Assembly (NCBI RefSeq): GCF_025567405.1
Contig: NZ_JAOQKJ010000013.1
Coordinates: forward strand, 3,717-67,716
From: Suilimivivens aceti
GTDB lineage: Bacteria; Bacillota; Clostridia; Lachnospirales; Lachnospiraceae
Direction: 5' to 3'
DNA length: 64,000 bases
Positions 16,844 to 25,107 of the stretch are shown here, in pieces. The position numbers and the translations under genes were made by a program. A model generated the notes under the pieces. The model was given only the letters and a program-made list of their open reading frames with translations. It had not been told where the DNA came from and ran no database searches. Within the stretch, counting starts at the first letter, position 1. Each line of letters begins with the position of its first letter.

Positions 16844-17464
16844 ATGGCAAACGTATCTGTTTATAATATGGAAGGCAAGGAAGTTGGCACAATCGAATTA
16901 AACGATGCGGTATTTGGTGTTAAAGTAAATGAGCACCTGGTACACATGGCAGTTGTACAGCAGCTTGCTAATAATCGTCAGGGAACACAGAAAGCAAAGA
17001 CTCGCTCTGAAGTTTCCGGTGGCGGAAGAAAACCCTGGAGACAGAAAGGAACCGGTCATGCAAGACAGGGTTCAACAAGATCTCCCCAGTGGACAGGCGG
17101 CGGCGTAGTATTCGCACCCGTACCGAGAGATTATTCCTTCAAGTTAAACAAGAAGGAAAAGAGAGCAGCTCTTAAGTCCGCTCTTACAAGCAGAGTAGAG
17201 GCTGGCAAGCTGATCGTGGTTGACGAGCTGAAGTTCGATGAGATCAAGACAAAGAAGTTCCAGGCAGTTCTTGATAACTTAAAGGTAAGCAAGGCTCTGG
17301 TTGTTCTTGCAGAGAACGATGAAAAGGTTGTTATGTCAGCAAGAAACATCCCTGCTGTAAAGACAGCACTCACCAATACAATTAATGTATATGACATTTT
17401 AAAGGGCGATACACTGGTTCTTACAAAGGACGCAGTCGCTAAGATCGAGGAGGTGTATGCATAA
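16844..17464 (+). CDS. rplD: 50S ribosomal protein L4
   Basis: A 206-residue L4. The extended loop that lines the exit tunnel is visible as QGTQKAKTRSEVSGGGRKPWRQKGTGHARQG, split here only by description. L4 is the usual autogenous repressor of S10 operons, so it may act on the leader at 15428-15733. AAAGGAGG precedes the ATG. The TAA stop overlaps the rplW ATG by one base, implying coupled translation. Confidence 0.98.
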   Translation: MANVSVYNMEGKEVGTIELNDAVFGVKVNEHLVHMAVVQQLANNRQGTQKAKTRSEVSGGGRKPWRQKGTGHARQGSTRSPQWTGGGVVFAPVPRDYSFKLNKKEKRAALKSALTSRVEAGKLIVVDELKFDEIKTKKFQAVLDNLKVSKALVVLAENDEKVVMSARNIPAVKTALTNTINVYDILKGDTLVLTKDAVAKIEEVYA

Positions 17465-17763
17465 TGGCAGCAATTCAGTATTATGACGTTATCCTTAAGC
17501 CGGTTGTTACCGAAAAGAGTATGGCTGGCATGAGCGAAAAGAAATATACTTTTCTTGTTCACCCCGAAGCAAATAAGACAATGATCAAAGAAGCTGTTGA
17601 GAAGATGTTCGAAGGTGCAAAGGTTAAGAAAGTAAACACCATGAACCTCGATGGAAAGACCAAGAGACGTGGAATGACCTTCGGTCAGACAGCAAAGACA
17701 AAGAAAGCTATCGTATGGCTTACAGAGGACAGCAAGGACATCGAGATCTTTGCAGGACTGTAA
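17464..17763 (+). CDS. rplW: 50S ribosomal protein L23
   Basis: A 99-residue L23, located at the tunnel exit where it docks trigger factor and SRP. PVVTEKSMAGMSEKKYTFLV and the basic KTKRRGMTFGQTAKTKKAIV segment are typical. It begins on the last base of rplD (TAATG), so translation is probably coupled. An 81-bp spacer follows before rplB; I see no promoter or terminator in it. Confidence 0.97.
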   Translation: MAAIQYYDVILKPVVTEKSMAGMSEKKYTFLVHPEANKTMIKEAVEKMFEGAKVKKVNTMNLDGKTKRRGMTFGQTAKTKKAIVWLTEDSKDIEIFAGL

Positions 17764-17844
17764 GATCCGGTAACAGGTAAAAGTCAGTTAAATATGCACA
17801 AACAAGTGCGATAAGAAATGTAGAACTCGAAAGGAGAAAAAGAA

Positions 17845-18687
17845 ATGGGAATTAAGAGTTATAACCCATATACACCTTCCAGAAGAAATATGACCGGTTC
17901 TGATTTCTCAGAGATCACAAAGAAGACTCCTGAAAAGGCTCTTTGCGTATCCCTTGACAAGAACGCTGGTCGTAACAATCAGGGTAAGATCACAGTAAGA
18001 CACCGCGGAGGCGGTTCCAGAAGAAAATACAGACTGGTAGACTTTAAGAGAAACGCTAAGGACGGCGTTCCCGCAACAGTAATCGGAATCGAGTACGATC
18101 CCAACAGAACAGCAAACATCGCACTGATCTGCTATGCAGACGGTGAAAAGGCTTATATCCTTGCTCCCGAAGGACTGACAGATGGCATGAAGGTCATGAA
18201 CGGTCCTGAAGCAGAAGTAAGAGTTGGTAACTGCCTTCCTTTGGCAGCTATCCCGGTTGGTACCCAGGTACACAACATCGAGCTTCATCCCGGCAAGGGC
18301 GGTCAGCTGGTTCGTTCCGCTGGTAACAGCGCACAGCTGATGGCAAAAGAAGGTAAGTATGCAACACTTCGTCTTCCTTCAGGCGAAATGAGAATGGTTC
18401 CTCTTGAATGCAGAGCAACCGTAGGTGTTGTTGGTAATGTAGACCACAGCCTGATCAACATCGGTAAGGCTGGACGTAAGCGTCATATGGGTATCCGTCC
18501 TACAGTCCGCGGTTCCGTTATGAACCCGAATGACCATCCTCATGGTGGTGGTGAAGGTAAGACCGGTATCGGACGTCCGGGTCCCTGCACACCTTGGGGC
18601 AAGCCTGCTCTTGGCCTTAAGACCCGTAAGAGAAAAGCTTCTGACAAGCTGATTGTAAGAAGAAGAAACGGTAAGGCTATTAAATAA
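17845..18687 (+). CDS. rplB: 50S ribosomal protein L2
   Basis: A 280-residue L2, the universal protein needed for subunit joining and peptidyl transferase assembly. Conserved GRNNQGKITVRHRGGG near the N-terminus and GVVMNPNDHPHGGGEG-type C-terminal loop (seen as MNPNDHPHGGGEGKTGIGR) with the critical His are present. AAAGGAG precedes the ATG. The length matches the family. Confidence 0.98.
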   Translation: MGIKSYNPYTPSRRNMTGSDFSEITKKTPEKALCVSLDKNAGRNNQGKITVRHRGGGSRRKYRLVDFKRNAKDGVPATVIGIEYDPNRTANIALICYADGEKAYILAPEGLTDGMKVMNGPEAEVRVGNCLPLAAIPVGTQVHNIELHPGKGGQLVRSAGNSAQLMAKEGKYATLRLPSGEMRMVPLECRATVGVVGNVDHSLINIGKAGRKRHMGIRPTVRGSVMNPNDHPHGGGEGKTGIGRPGPCTPWGKPALGLKTRKRKASDKLIVRRRNGKAIK

Positions 18688-18706
18688 TTAAGGAGGAGAG
18701 AAGAAA

Positions 18707-18988
18707 ATGGCTAGATCACTGAAAAAAGGACCTTTTGCAGATGCAAGTTTACTGAAAAAAGTAGATGCAATGAATGCAGCAGGACAGAAGCAGGTCATCA
18801 AGACCTGGTCCCGTCGTTCTACAATCTTCCCCTCTTTTGTGGGACACACATTTGCAGTACACGACGGAAGAAAGCATGTGCCTGTATATGTAACAGAAGA
18901 TATGGTTGGACATAAGTTAGGCGAATTCGTGGCAACCAGAACCTATAGAGGACACGGAAAAGACGAAAAGAAGTCAAAAGTAAGATAA
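18707..18988 (+). CDS. rpsS: 30S ribosomal protein S19
   Basis: A 93-residue S19, which sits in the head of the small subunit near the A-site finger. MARSLKKGPFADASLLKKV start and KTWSRRSTIFPSFVGHTFAV core are diagnostic. AAGGAGGAGAG lies before the ATG. Only 19 bp follow rplB, and rplV begins 14 bp later. Confidence 0.98.
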   Translation: MARSLKKGPFADASLLKKVDAMNAAGQKQVIKTWSRRSTIFPSFVGHTFAVHDGRKHVPVYVTEDMVGHKLGEFVATRTYRGHGKDEKKSKVR

Positions 18989-19002
18989 GGAGGTTTTTGG
19001 CA

Positions 19003-19389
19003 ATGGCAAAAGGACATAGATCCCAGATTAAAAGAGAAAGAAATGCGCAGAAAGATACAAGACCTTCAGCTAAGTTATCTTATGCAAGAGTGTCTGTACA
19101 GAAAGCATGTTTCGTTTTAGATGCCATCAGGGGCAAAGATGTTACAACAGCCCTGGCAATTTTAGAGTATAATCCCAGATATGCTTCCAGCATCATCAAG
19201 AAGTTGCTTGAGTCTGCTATCGCAAATGCAGAGAACAACAACGGAATGAATGTAGAAAACCTTTATATTGCAGAATGCTATGCAGATAAGGGACCTACTA
19301 TGAAGCGTGTAAAACCGAGAGCACAGGGAAGGGCTTACAGAATCGAGAAGAGAATGAGCCACATCACAGTTGTGCTTGATGAAAGATAG
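19003..19389 (+). CDS. rplV: 50S ribosomal protein L22
   Basis: A 128-residue L22; its beta hairpin lines the exit tunnel and is a site of macrolide-resistance changes in other bacteria. The motif VENLYIAECYADKGPTMKRV and the basic RAQGRAYRIEKRMSHITVVL end are typical. An in-frame TTG at 18997 exists, but AAGGAGG at 18987-18993 is best spaced for the ATG at 19003. Confidence 0.97.
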   Translation: MAKGHRSQIKRERNAQKDTRPSAKLSYARVSVQKACFVLDAIRGKDVTTALAILEYNPRYASSIIKKLLESAIANAENNNGMNVENLYIAECYADKGPTMKRVKPRAQGRAYRIEKRMSHITVVLDER

Positions 19390-19401
19390 GAGGAAGAGTA
19401 A

Positions 19402-20073
19402 ATGGGACAGAAAGTTAATCCCCACGGCATGAGAGTCGGTGTTATTAAGGATTGGGATTCTAAATGGTATGCAGATGCAGAGTTTTCTGATTACCTTGTT
19501 GAAGACTATAACATCAGAAAATTCCTGAAGAAGAAATTATACAGTGCCGGCATTTCCAAGATTGAGATCGAAAGAGCAGCAGGCAGAGTAAAGGTTATCA
19601 TCTACACAGCTAAGCCCGGTGTTGTAATCGGTAAGGGCGGTGCAGAAATCGAAGTTACCAAGAAGGAACTTTCCAAGCTGACCGGCAAGAAAGTACTTGT
19701 TGATATCAAAGAGATCAAGAGACCTGACAGAGATGCACAGCTTGTTGCAGAGAATATCGCACAGCAGCTTGAGAACCGTGTATCCTTCAGACGTGCTATG
19801 AAGTCCTGCATGGGCAGAACCATGAAGGCTGGCGCTCTTGGTATTAAGACTTCCTGCTCAGGACGTCTTGGCGGAGCTGATATGGCCCGTACAGAATTCT
19901 ACAGCGACGGAACTATCCCGCTTCAGACATTACGTGCTGATATCGAGTATGGTTTCGCAGAAGCAAATACAACCTACGGTAAGGTAGGCGTTAAAGTATG
20001 GATCTACAAGGGTGAAGTACTTCCTACTAAGAAGAATGAAGAAAAAACAGTGCAGGAAGGGAGCGATAAATAA
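19402..20073 (+). CDS. rpsC: 30S ribosomal protein S3
   Basis: A 223-residue S3 with the MGQKVNPHGMRVGVIKDWDS start and the KH domain GVVIGKGGAEIEVTKKEL; part of the mRNA entry helicase site. AGGAGGAAGAG precedes the ATG. The acidic-basic tail after residue 205 is short. Its TAA stop shares a base with the rplP ATG. Confidence 0.98.
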   Translation: MGQKVNPHGMRVGVIKDWDSKWYADAEFSDYLVEDYNIRKFLKKKLYSAGISKIEIERAAGRVKVIIYTAKPGVVIGKGGAEIEVTKKELSKLTGKKVLVDIKEIKRPDRDAQLVAENIAQQLENRVSFRRAMKSCMGRTMKAGALGIKTSCSGRLGGADMARTEFYSDGTIPLQTLRADIEYGFAEANTTYGKVGVKVWIYKGEVLPTKKNEEKTVQEGSDK

Positions 20074-20510
20074 TGTTAATGCCTAAAAGAGTTAAACGTC
20101 GTAAACAGTTCCGTGGCACCATGAGAGGAAAAGCAACCCGTGGCAACACAATTTCTTACGGTGATTTCGGTATTGTAGCATTAGAGCCTTGCTGGATCAA
20201 GTCAAACCAGATCGAGGCAGCCCGTATTGCTATGACACGTTATGTAAAGCGTGGCGGTAAGGTTTGGATCAAGATTTTCCCTGACAAGCCGGTAACAGCT
20301 AAGCCTGCTGAAACTCGTATGGGTTCCGGTAAAGGTGCATTAGAGTACTGGGTAGCAGTAGTAAAGCCCGGCCGTGTAATGTTTGAAATCTCAGGAGTAG
20401 CCGAAGAAACAGCTAGAGAAGCATTAAGACTTGCAACTCACAAGCTTCCCTGCAAGTGCAAGATCGTTTCTAAGGCAGACTTGGAAGGCGGTGTATCAAA
20501 TGAAGACTAA
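20073..20510 (+). CDS. rplP: 50S ribosomal protein L16
   Basis: A 145-residue L16 beginning MLMPKRVKRRKQFRG, an A-site protein that contacts the elbow of tRNA. GNTISYGDFGIVALEPCWI and MGSGKGALEYWVAVVKPGRV are conserved. Translation is likely coupled at both ends: one-base overlap with rpsC and an 11-base overlap with rpmC. Confidence 0.98.
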   Translation: MLMPKRVKRRKQFRGTMRGKATRGNTISYGDFGIVALEPCWIKSNQIEAARIAMTRYVKRGGKVWIKIFPDKPVTAKPAETRMGSGKGALEYWVAVVKPGRVMFEISGVAEETAREALRLATHKLPCKCKIVSKADLEGGVSNED

Positions 20511-20706
20511 CAAGTATGTAGAAGATTTAAATGCGAGATCAGCTGCAGAATTAGCACAGGATTTAGTAGCTGCTAAGAAAGAACTTTTCAATTTGAGATT
20601 CCAGAATGCAACCAACCAGCTGGATAATACAGCAAGAATTAAAGAAGTAAGAAAAAACATTGCAAGAATTCAGACCGTTATTACAAAGAAGCAGAAAGAA
20701 GCTTAA
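20500..20706 (+). CDS. rpmC: 50S ribosomal protein L29
   Basis: A 68-residue helical-hairpin protein near the tunnel exit. It starts MKTNKYVEDLNARSAAEL and contains LFNLRFQNATNQLDNTARIKEVR. The open frame extends upstream inside rplP, but the ATG at 20500 gives the family-length product, with GGAAGGCGG 12 bases before it. Confidence 0.95.
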   Translation: MKTNKYVEDLNARSAAELAQDLVAAKKELFNLRFQNATNQLDNTARIKEVRKNIARIQTVITKKQKEA

Positions 20707-20748
20707 GGTTGTAAACTGAATTTCAAGAAAGGAAAGGAGACTTAAGTC

Positions 20749-21003
20749 GTGGAAAGAAATTTAAGAAAAACACGTACCGGTAAAGTTATCAGTGATAAGA
20801 TGGATAAGACAATCGTTGTTGCTATCGAAGAGCACGTTAAGCATCCTCTTTACAAGAAGGTTGTTAAGAATACCTACAAGTTAAAGGCACATGATGAGAA
20901 CAACGAATGCCATATCGGAGATACTGTTAAAGTTATGGAAACAAGACCTTTATCCAAGGATAAGAGATGGAGACTTGTTGAGATCGTAGAGAAAGCCAAA
21001 TAG
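20749..21003 (+). CDS. rpsQ: 30S ribosomal protein S17
   Basis: An 84-residue OB-fold protein that binds 16S rRNA early in assembly. RKTRTGKVISDKMDKTIVVAIE and VMETRPLSKDKRWRLVEIVEKA are typical. It uses a GTG start at 20749; GAAAGGAGA lies ten bases upstream. Confidence 0.96.
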   Translation: MERNLRKTRTGKVISDKMDKTIVVAIEEHVKHPLYKKVVKNTYKLKAHDENNECHIGDTVKVMETRPLSKDKRWRLVEIVEKAK

Positions 21004-21041
21004 CATAAGGCTATGGATAGTAATTTTGGAAGGAGATTAGC

Positions 21042-21410
21042 ATGATTCAACAGGAAAGTAGACTGAAGGTCGCTGATAACACAGGTGCTAAGGAAATCCT
21101 CTGCATCAGAGTTATGGGCGGTTCTACAAGAAGATATGCACAGATCGGCGATGTGATCGTTGCTACTGTTAAAGATGCAACACCAGGCGGCGTTGTAAAG
21201 AAGGGTGATGTAGTAAAGGCTGTAGTTGTCCGCTCTGTAAAAGGCGCACGTCGTAAGGACGGTTCCTATATTAGATTTGACGAAAATGCTGCTGTTATCA
21301 TTAAAGATGATAAGACTCCCAGAGGAACCCGTATTTTTGGACCGGTAGCAAGAGAGCTTCGTGAGAAACAGTTCATGAAAATTGTTTCCCTGGCTCCCGA
21401 AGTATTATAG
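21042..21410 (+). CDS. rplN: 50S ribosomal protein L14
   Basis: A 122-residue L14, part of an intersubunit bridge and the docking site of the silencing factor RsfS. MIQQESRLKVADNTGAKEI and GTRIFGPVARELREKQFMKIVSLAPEVL-type end are present. GGAAGGAGA precedes the ATG. It opens the spc section of the cluster with a 38-bp spacer. Confidence 0.98.
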   Translation: MIQQESRLKVADNTGAKEILCIRVMGGSTRRYAQIGDVIVATVKDATPGGVVKKGDVVKAVVVRSVKGARRKDGSYIRFDENAAVIIKDDKTPRGTRIFGPVARELREKQFMKIVSLAPEVL

Positions 21411-21422
21411 GAGGATACAGGC

Positions 21423-21734
21423 ATGGCAAGCTTAAAAATTAAAAAGGGCGATACCGTTAAGGTTATCGCCGGTAAAGATAACGGAAAAGAAGGCAAGGTG
21501 CTTTCTGTAGACGCTAAGAACCATAAGGTTGTTGTAGAGGGTGTTGGCGTTGTTACAAAACACACAAAGCCTTCAGCAGCTAACCAGAATGGTGGAATTA
21601 TTCAAAAAGAAGCTCCCATTGATATTTCAAACGTAATGCTCGTTCACAACGGAAAGACTACAAGAGTAGGCTTCAAGATTGAAGGCGACAAGAAGGTACG
21701 TTTTGCAAAGTCAACTGGCGAAGTAATTGACTAA
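21423..21734 (+). CDS. rplX: 50S ribosomal protein L24
   Basis: A 103-residue assembly-initiator protein with a KOW motif (IKKGDTVKVIAGKDNGKEGK). The C-terminal KVRFAKSTGEVID matches the family. TAGGAGGATA lies 12 bp after the rplN stop and sets the start. Confidence 0.97.
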   Translation: MASLKIKKGDTVKVIAGKDNGKEGKVLSVDAKNHKVVVEGVGVVTKHTKPSAANQNGGIIQKEAPIDISNVMLVHNGKTTRVGFKIEGDKKVRFAKSTGEVID

Positions 21735-21758
21735 TTCTTGGAAAGGAGAACTGGAAGC

Positions 21759-22298
21759 GTGAGCAGACTGAAAGATTTATATAATGATGAGATCGTAGAT
21801 GCTTTAACCAAAAAGTTTGGTTATAAGAATGTGATGGAAGTACCCAAGCTTGACAAGATCGTAATCAACATGGGCGTAGGCGAAGCTAAGGATAACGCAA
21901 AGCTTCTTGAGTCCGCTGTTAAGGATCTTGAAACCATTACCGGTCAGAAGGCTGTACTTACCAGAGCAAAGAAATCTGTTGCTAACTTCAAGATCAGAGA
22001 AGGACTGGCAATCGGATGTAAGGTTACACTCCGCGGCGAGAGAATGTATGAGTTCCTTGATCGTCTTGTGAACCTGGCACTGCCTCGTGTACGTGACTTC
22101 AGAGGTGTTAACCCCAATTCATTTGATGGAAGAGGAAATTACTCCCTTGGTATCAAGGAACAGCTGATCTTCCCTGAAATCGAATATGATAAGGTTGACA
22201 AGGTAAGAGGTATGGACATCATCTTTGTTACAACAGCAAAGACTGATGAAGAAGGACGCGAGTTATTGAGATTATTCAATATGCCGTTTGCAAAGTAA
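21759..22298 (+). CDS. rplE: 50S ribosomal protein L5
   Basis: A 179-residue 5S-rRNA-binding protein. Conserved VPKLDKIVINMGVGEA, ITGQKAVLTRAKKSVANFK and GMDIIFVTTAKTDEEGRELL are visible. The open frame starts earlier (21738), but GAAAGGAG at 21741-21748 points to GTG 21759, giving VSRLKDLYND and the usual length. Confidence 0.97.
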   Translation: MSRLKDLYNDEIVDALTKKFGYKNVMEVPKLDKIVINMGVGEAKDNAKLLESAVKDLETITGQKAVLTRAKKSVANFKIREGLAIGCKVTLRGERMYEFLDRLVNLALPRVRDFRGVNPNSFDGRGNYSLGIKEQLIFPEIEYDKVDKVRGMDIIFVTTAKTDEEGRELLRLFNMPFAK

Positions 22299-22318
22299 GA
22301 AGGAGGTAAATAGAATCC

Positions 22319-22504
22319 ATGGCTAAGACTTCAATGAAGATTAAACAGCAGCGTAAACCTAAATTCTCTACAAGAGAATACACACGTTGCAAAATTTGTG
22401 GACGTCCCCACTCTGTTTTGAAAAAGTACGGAATCTGCAGAATTTGCTTCCGTGAACTGGCATATAAGGGTCAGATTCCCGGTGTTAAGAAAGCAAGTTG
22501 GTAG
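22319..22504 (+). CDS. rpsZ: 30S ribosomal protein S14, zinc-binding short form
   Basis: A 61-residue S14 of the type Z class with the two zinc knuckle pairs CKICGRPHS and CRICFRELAY, so it needs zinc, unlike the longer zinc-free paralogue used when zinc is scarce. MAKTSMKIKQQRKPKFSTREY start. AAGGAGGTAAATAG precedes the ATG. Confidence 0.96.
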   Translation: MAKTSMKIKQQRKPKFSTREYTRCKICGRPHSVLKKYGICRICFRELAYKGQIPGVKKASW

Positions 22505-22529
22505 GCAATAATTTAAGGAGGAAAAAAGA

Positions 22530-22931
22530 ATGACAATGAGTGACCCTATTGCAGATATGCTTACAAGAATCCGTAATGCAAATACTGCAAAACACGATAC
22601 AGTAGATGTTCCCTCTTCCAAAATGAAGCTCGCAATTGCAGATATTCTTGTAGAGGAAGGATACATTAAGAAATATGACCTGATCGACGAAGGAAGCTTC
22701 AAGACGATCCGCATCACATTAAAGTATGGTGCAGACAGAAATGAGAAGATCATTTCCGGATTAAAGAGAATCAGCAAGCCTGGTCTTCGTATTTATGCAG
22801 GCAAGGATGAACTCCCCAGAGTGCTTGGCGGACTCGGTATCGCTATCATCTCTACCAATCAGGGTGTCATCACAGATAAGAAAGCAAGAGAGCTTCAGGT
22901 AGGCGGGGAAGTACTCGCATACGTTTGGTAA
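22530..22931 (+). CDS. rpsH: 30S ribosomal protein S8
   Basis: A 133-residue primary 16S-binding protein; in E. coli it is the autoregulator of the spc operon. MSDPIADMLTRIRNAN and the C-terminal IISTNQGVITDKKARELQVGGE are diagnostic. AAGGAGG eight bases before the ATG at 22530 supports that start; an ATG two codons later is possible. Confidence 0.97.
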   Translation: MTMSDPIADMLTRIRNANTAKHDTVDVPSSKMKLAIADILVEEGYIKKYDLIDEGSFKTIRITLKYGADRNEKIISGLKRISKPGLRIYAGKDELPRVLGGLGIAIISTNQGVITDKKARELQVGGEVLAYVW

Positions 22932-22977
22932 TAAGAAACTCAAAGGTTTGTTTCATTAATTTATAGGAGGTACGGGC

Positions 22978-23520
22978 ATGTCACGTATAGGAAGAATGCC
23001 AATCGCAATTCCTGCAGGAGTTACTGTAGAGGTTGCAGAAAATAATAAAGTGACTGTAAAAGGTCCTAAAGGAACACTGGAAAGAGTGCTTCCGGCAGAA
23101 ATGGAGATCACGGTTGAAGGCGCAGAAGTAATCGTTAAGAGACCCAATGATCTGAAGAAGATGAAGTCCTTACATGGTCTGACAAGAACACTGATCCACA
23201 ACATGGTTGTTGGTGTTACTGATGGCTATGAGAAGAAACTGGAAGTAAACGGTGTTGGTTACAGGGCAGCAAAGTCAGGTAATAAGCTGACCTTATCTTT
23301 AGGATATTCTCATCCGGTTGAGATGATCGATCCTGAAGGAATCGAGACAGTTCTTGACGGACAGAACCTTATCATCGTAAAGGGTATTGATAAAGAAAAA
23401 GTTGGCCAATTCGCAGCTGAAATCAGAGATAAGAGAAGACCTGAGCCTTATAAGGGCAAGGGAATCAAGTATGTTGATGAGACTATCAGACGTAAAGTTG
23501 GTAAGACTGGTAAGAAATAA
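22978..23520 (+). CDS. rplF: 50S ribosomal protein L6
   Basis: A 180-residue two-domain protein near the sarcin-ricin loop. MSRIGRMPIAIPAGV start and RRPEPYKGKGIKYVDE end are conserved. AGGAGGTACGGGC precedes the ATG. Confidence 0.98.
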   Translation: MSRIGRMPIAIPAGVTVEVAENNKVTVKGPKGTLERVLPAEMEITVEGAEVIVKRPNDLKKMKSLHGLTRTLIHNMVVGVTDGYEKKLEVNGVGYRAAKSGNKLTLSLGYSHPVEMIDPEGIETVLDGQNLIIVKGIDKEKVGQFAAEIRDKRRPEPYKGKGIKYVDETIRRKVGKTGKK

Positions 23521-23540
23521 GAGATAAGGAGAGTGTAAAA

Positions 23541-23909
23541 ATGGTTAGTAAGGAATCAAGACAGAAAGTTCGTGTTAAGAAGCACATGAAAATTCGTAAC
23601 CGTTTCAGCGGAACAGCGCAGAGACCACGTTTAGCTGTGTTCAGAAGTAATAATCATATGTATGCTCAAATTATTGACGATACAGTTGGCAATACTTTAG
23701 TTTCAGCATCTACTCTTGAGAAGGATGTAAAGGCTGAGCTTGAAAAAACCAATAACGTTGATGCAGCAGCATATCTTGGAACTGTAATTGCTAAGAGAGC
23801 AATTGAAAAAGGTATTGATACCGTAGTCTTTGACAGAGGCGGCTTTATATACCAGGGTAAGATCGAAGCATTAGCAGATGCAGCCAGAGAAGCTGGCTTA
23901 AAATTCTAG
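23541..23909 (+). CDS. rplR: 50S ribosomal protein L18
   Basis: A 122-residue 5S-rRNA-binding protein with the basic N-terminus (RVKKHMKIRNRFSGTAQRPRL) and the end DRGGFIYQGKIEALADAAREAGLKF typical of L18. AAGGAGAG precedes the ATG; 20 bp follow rplF. Confidence 0.97.
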   Translation: MVSKESRQKVRVKKHMKIRNRFSGTAQRPRLAVFRSNNHMYAQIIDDTVGNTLVSASTLEKDVKAELEKTNNVDAAAYLGTVIAKRAIEKGIDTVVFDRGGFIYQGKIEALADAAREAGLKF

Positions 23910-23928
23910 GAAAGGAAGACGTGTAATC

Positions 23929-24435
23929 ATGAAGAATATCATAGATGTAAGCCAGTTAGAGTTAAATGATAAAGTTGTTACCATCAAGCGTGTAACAAAG
24001 ACCGTAAAGGGTGGACGTAACATGAGATTTACCGCACTTGTAGTTGTAGGCGACGGTAATGGCCATGTTGGTGCAGGACTTGGAAAGGCTGTAGAAATTC
24101 CCGAAGCTATCCGTAAGGGAAAAGAAGATGCTATGAAGCACATCGTCAGCATTCCTCTTGATGAGAACAATTCTATCACCCATGACTTCATCGGTAAGTA
24201 CGGTTCCGCAAACGTTCTTTTAAAGAAGGCTCCCGATGGTACCGGTATCATCGCTGGTGGTCCTGCACGTATCGTTTGCGAACTTGCAGGTATTAAGAAT
24301 ATCCGTACCAAGTCACTTGGATCCAACAACAAGCAGAACGTAGTTCTTGCAACAATCGAGGGATTAAGCCAGTTAAAGACTCCTGAAGAGGTAGCAAAGA
24401 ACCGCGGTAAGTCTGTAGACGAAGTATTAGCATAG
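23929..24435 (+). CDS. rpsE: 30S ribosomal protein S5
   Basis: A 168-residue decoding-fidelity protein. VTKTVKGGRNMRFTALVVVGDG and GPARIVCELAGIKNIRTKSLGS are the two conserved halves. GGAAAGGAAGACG precedes the ATG. Spectinomycin-resistance loop residues are of the normal kind (VKGGRN). Confidence 0.98.
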   Translation: MKNIIDVSQLELNDKVVTIKRVTKTVKGGRNMRFTALVVVGDGNGHVGAGLGKAVEIPEAIRKGKEDAMKHIVSIPLDENNSITHDFIGKYGSANVLLKKAPDGTGIIAGGPARIVCELAGIKNIRTKSLGSNNKQNVVLATIEGLSQLKTPEEVAKNRGKSVDEVLA

Positions 24436-24448
24436 GAGGGAATGTAAG

Positions 24449-24637
24449 ATGGCAGAACAGAAAATGTTAAAGATCACATTAGTGAAATCTCCTATCGGTG
24501 CTGTTCCCAAGCAGAAGGCTACTGTAGCATCCATGGGACTTCGTAAGCTGAATAAGACAATCGTACTGCCCGATAATGCAGCTACCAGAGGACAGATTCA
24601 GCAGATCAGACATTTAGTTAAAGTAGAAGAAGCATAA
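24449..24637 (+). CDS. rpmD: 50S ribosomal protein L30
   Basis: A 62-residue L30: LKITLVKSPIGAVPKQKATVASMGLRKLNK is split here as LKITLVKSPIG and ATVASMGLRKLNK, both conserved; NAATRGQIQQIRHLVKVEE ends it. AGGAGGGAATG precedes the ATG. Confidence 0.97.
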   Translation: MAEQKMLKITLVKSPIGAVPKQKATVASMGLRKLNKTIVLPDNAATRGQIQQIRHLVKVEEA

Positions 24638-24660
24638 ATTATAGATAAGGAGGTGTCACA

Positions 24661-25107
24661 ATGAGTATTGAATTATCCAACTTAAGCCCTGCAGAAGGTT
24701 CTGTAAAGAGTGATAATTTTAGAAGAGGTCGTGGACACGGTTCAGGAAACGGCAAGACAGCTGGTAAGGGCCACAAGGGTCAGAAAGCTCGTTCAGGAGC
24801 ACCGAGACCTGGCTTTGAAGGCGGTCAGATGCCTTTATACAGAAGAATTCCCAAGAGAGGCTTTAATTGCCCCAGCCACAAGGAAATCGTGGGAATTAAC
24901 TTATCTGCACTCGACAGATTCGAAGATGGCGCAGTCGTAGACGTAGACGCATTAGTAGAGTCCGGAGTTGTAAGAAACCCTAAGGATGGCGTTAAAATCC
25001 TCGGAAATGGAGATATTACCAAAAAGCTTACAGTCAAAGCAAATGCGTTCAGCGCATCCGCAAAGGAGAAGATTGAAGCTGCTGGTGGAACTGCAGAGGT
25101 GATTTAA
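24661..25107 (+). CDS. rplO: 50S ribosomal protein L15
   Basis: A 148-residue L15 with the glycine-rich RGRGHGSGNGKTAGKGHKGQ start region and PKRGFNCP loop that thread the large subunit. AAGGAGGTGTCACA precedes the ATG. The stop TAA shares one base with the secY ATG. Confidence 0.97.
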   Translation: MSIELSNLSPAEGSVKSDNFRRGRGHGSGNGKTAGKGHKGQKARSGAPRPGFEGGQMPLYRRIPKRGFNCPSHKEIVGINLSALDRFEDGAVVDVDALVESGVVRNPKDGVKILGNGDITKKLTVKANAFSASAKEKIEAAGGTAEVI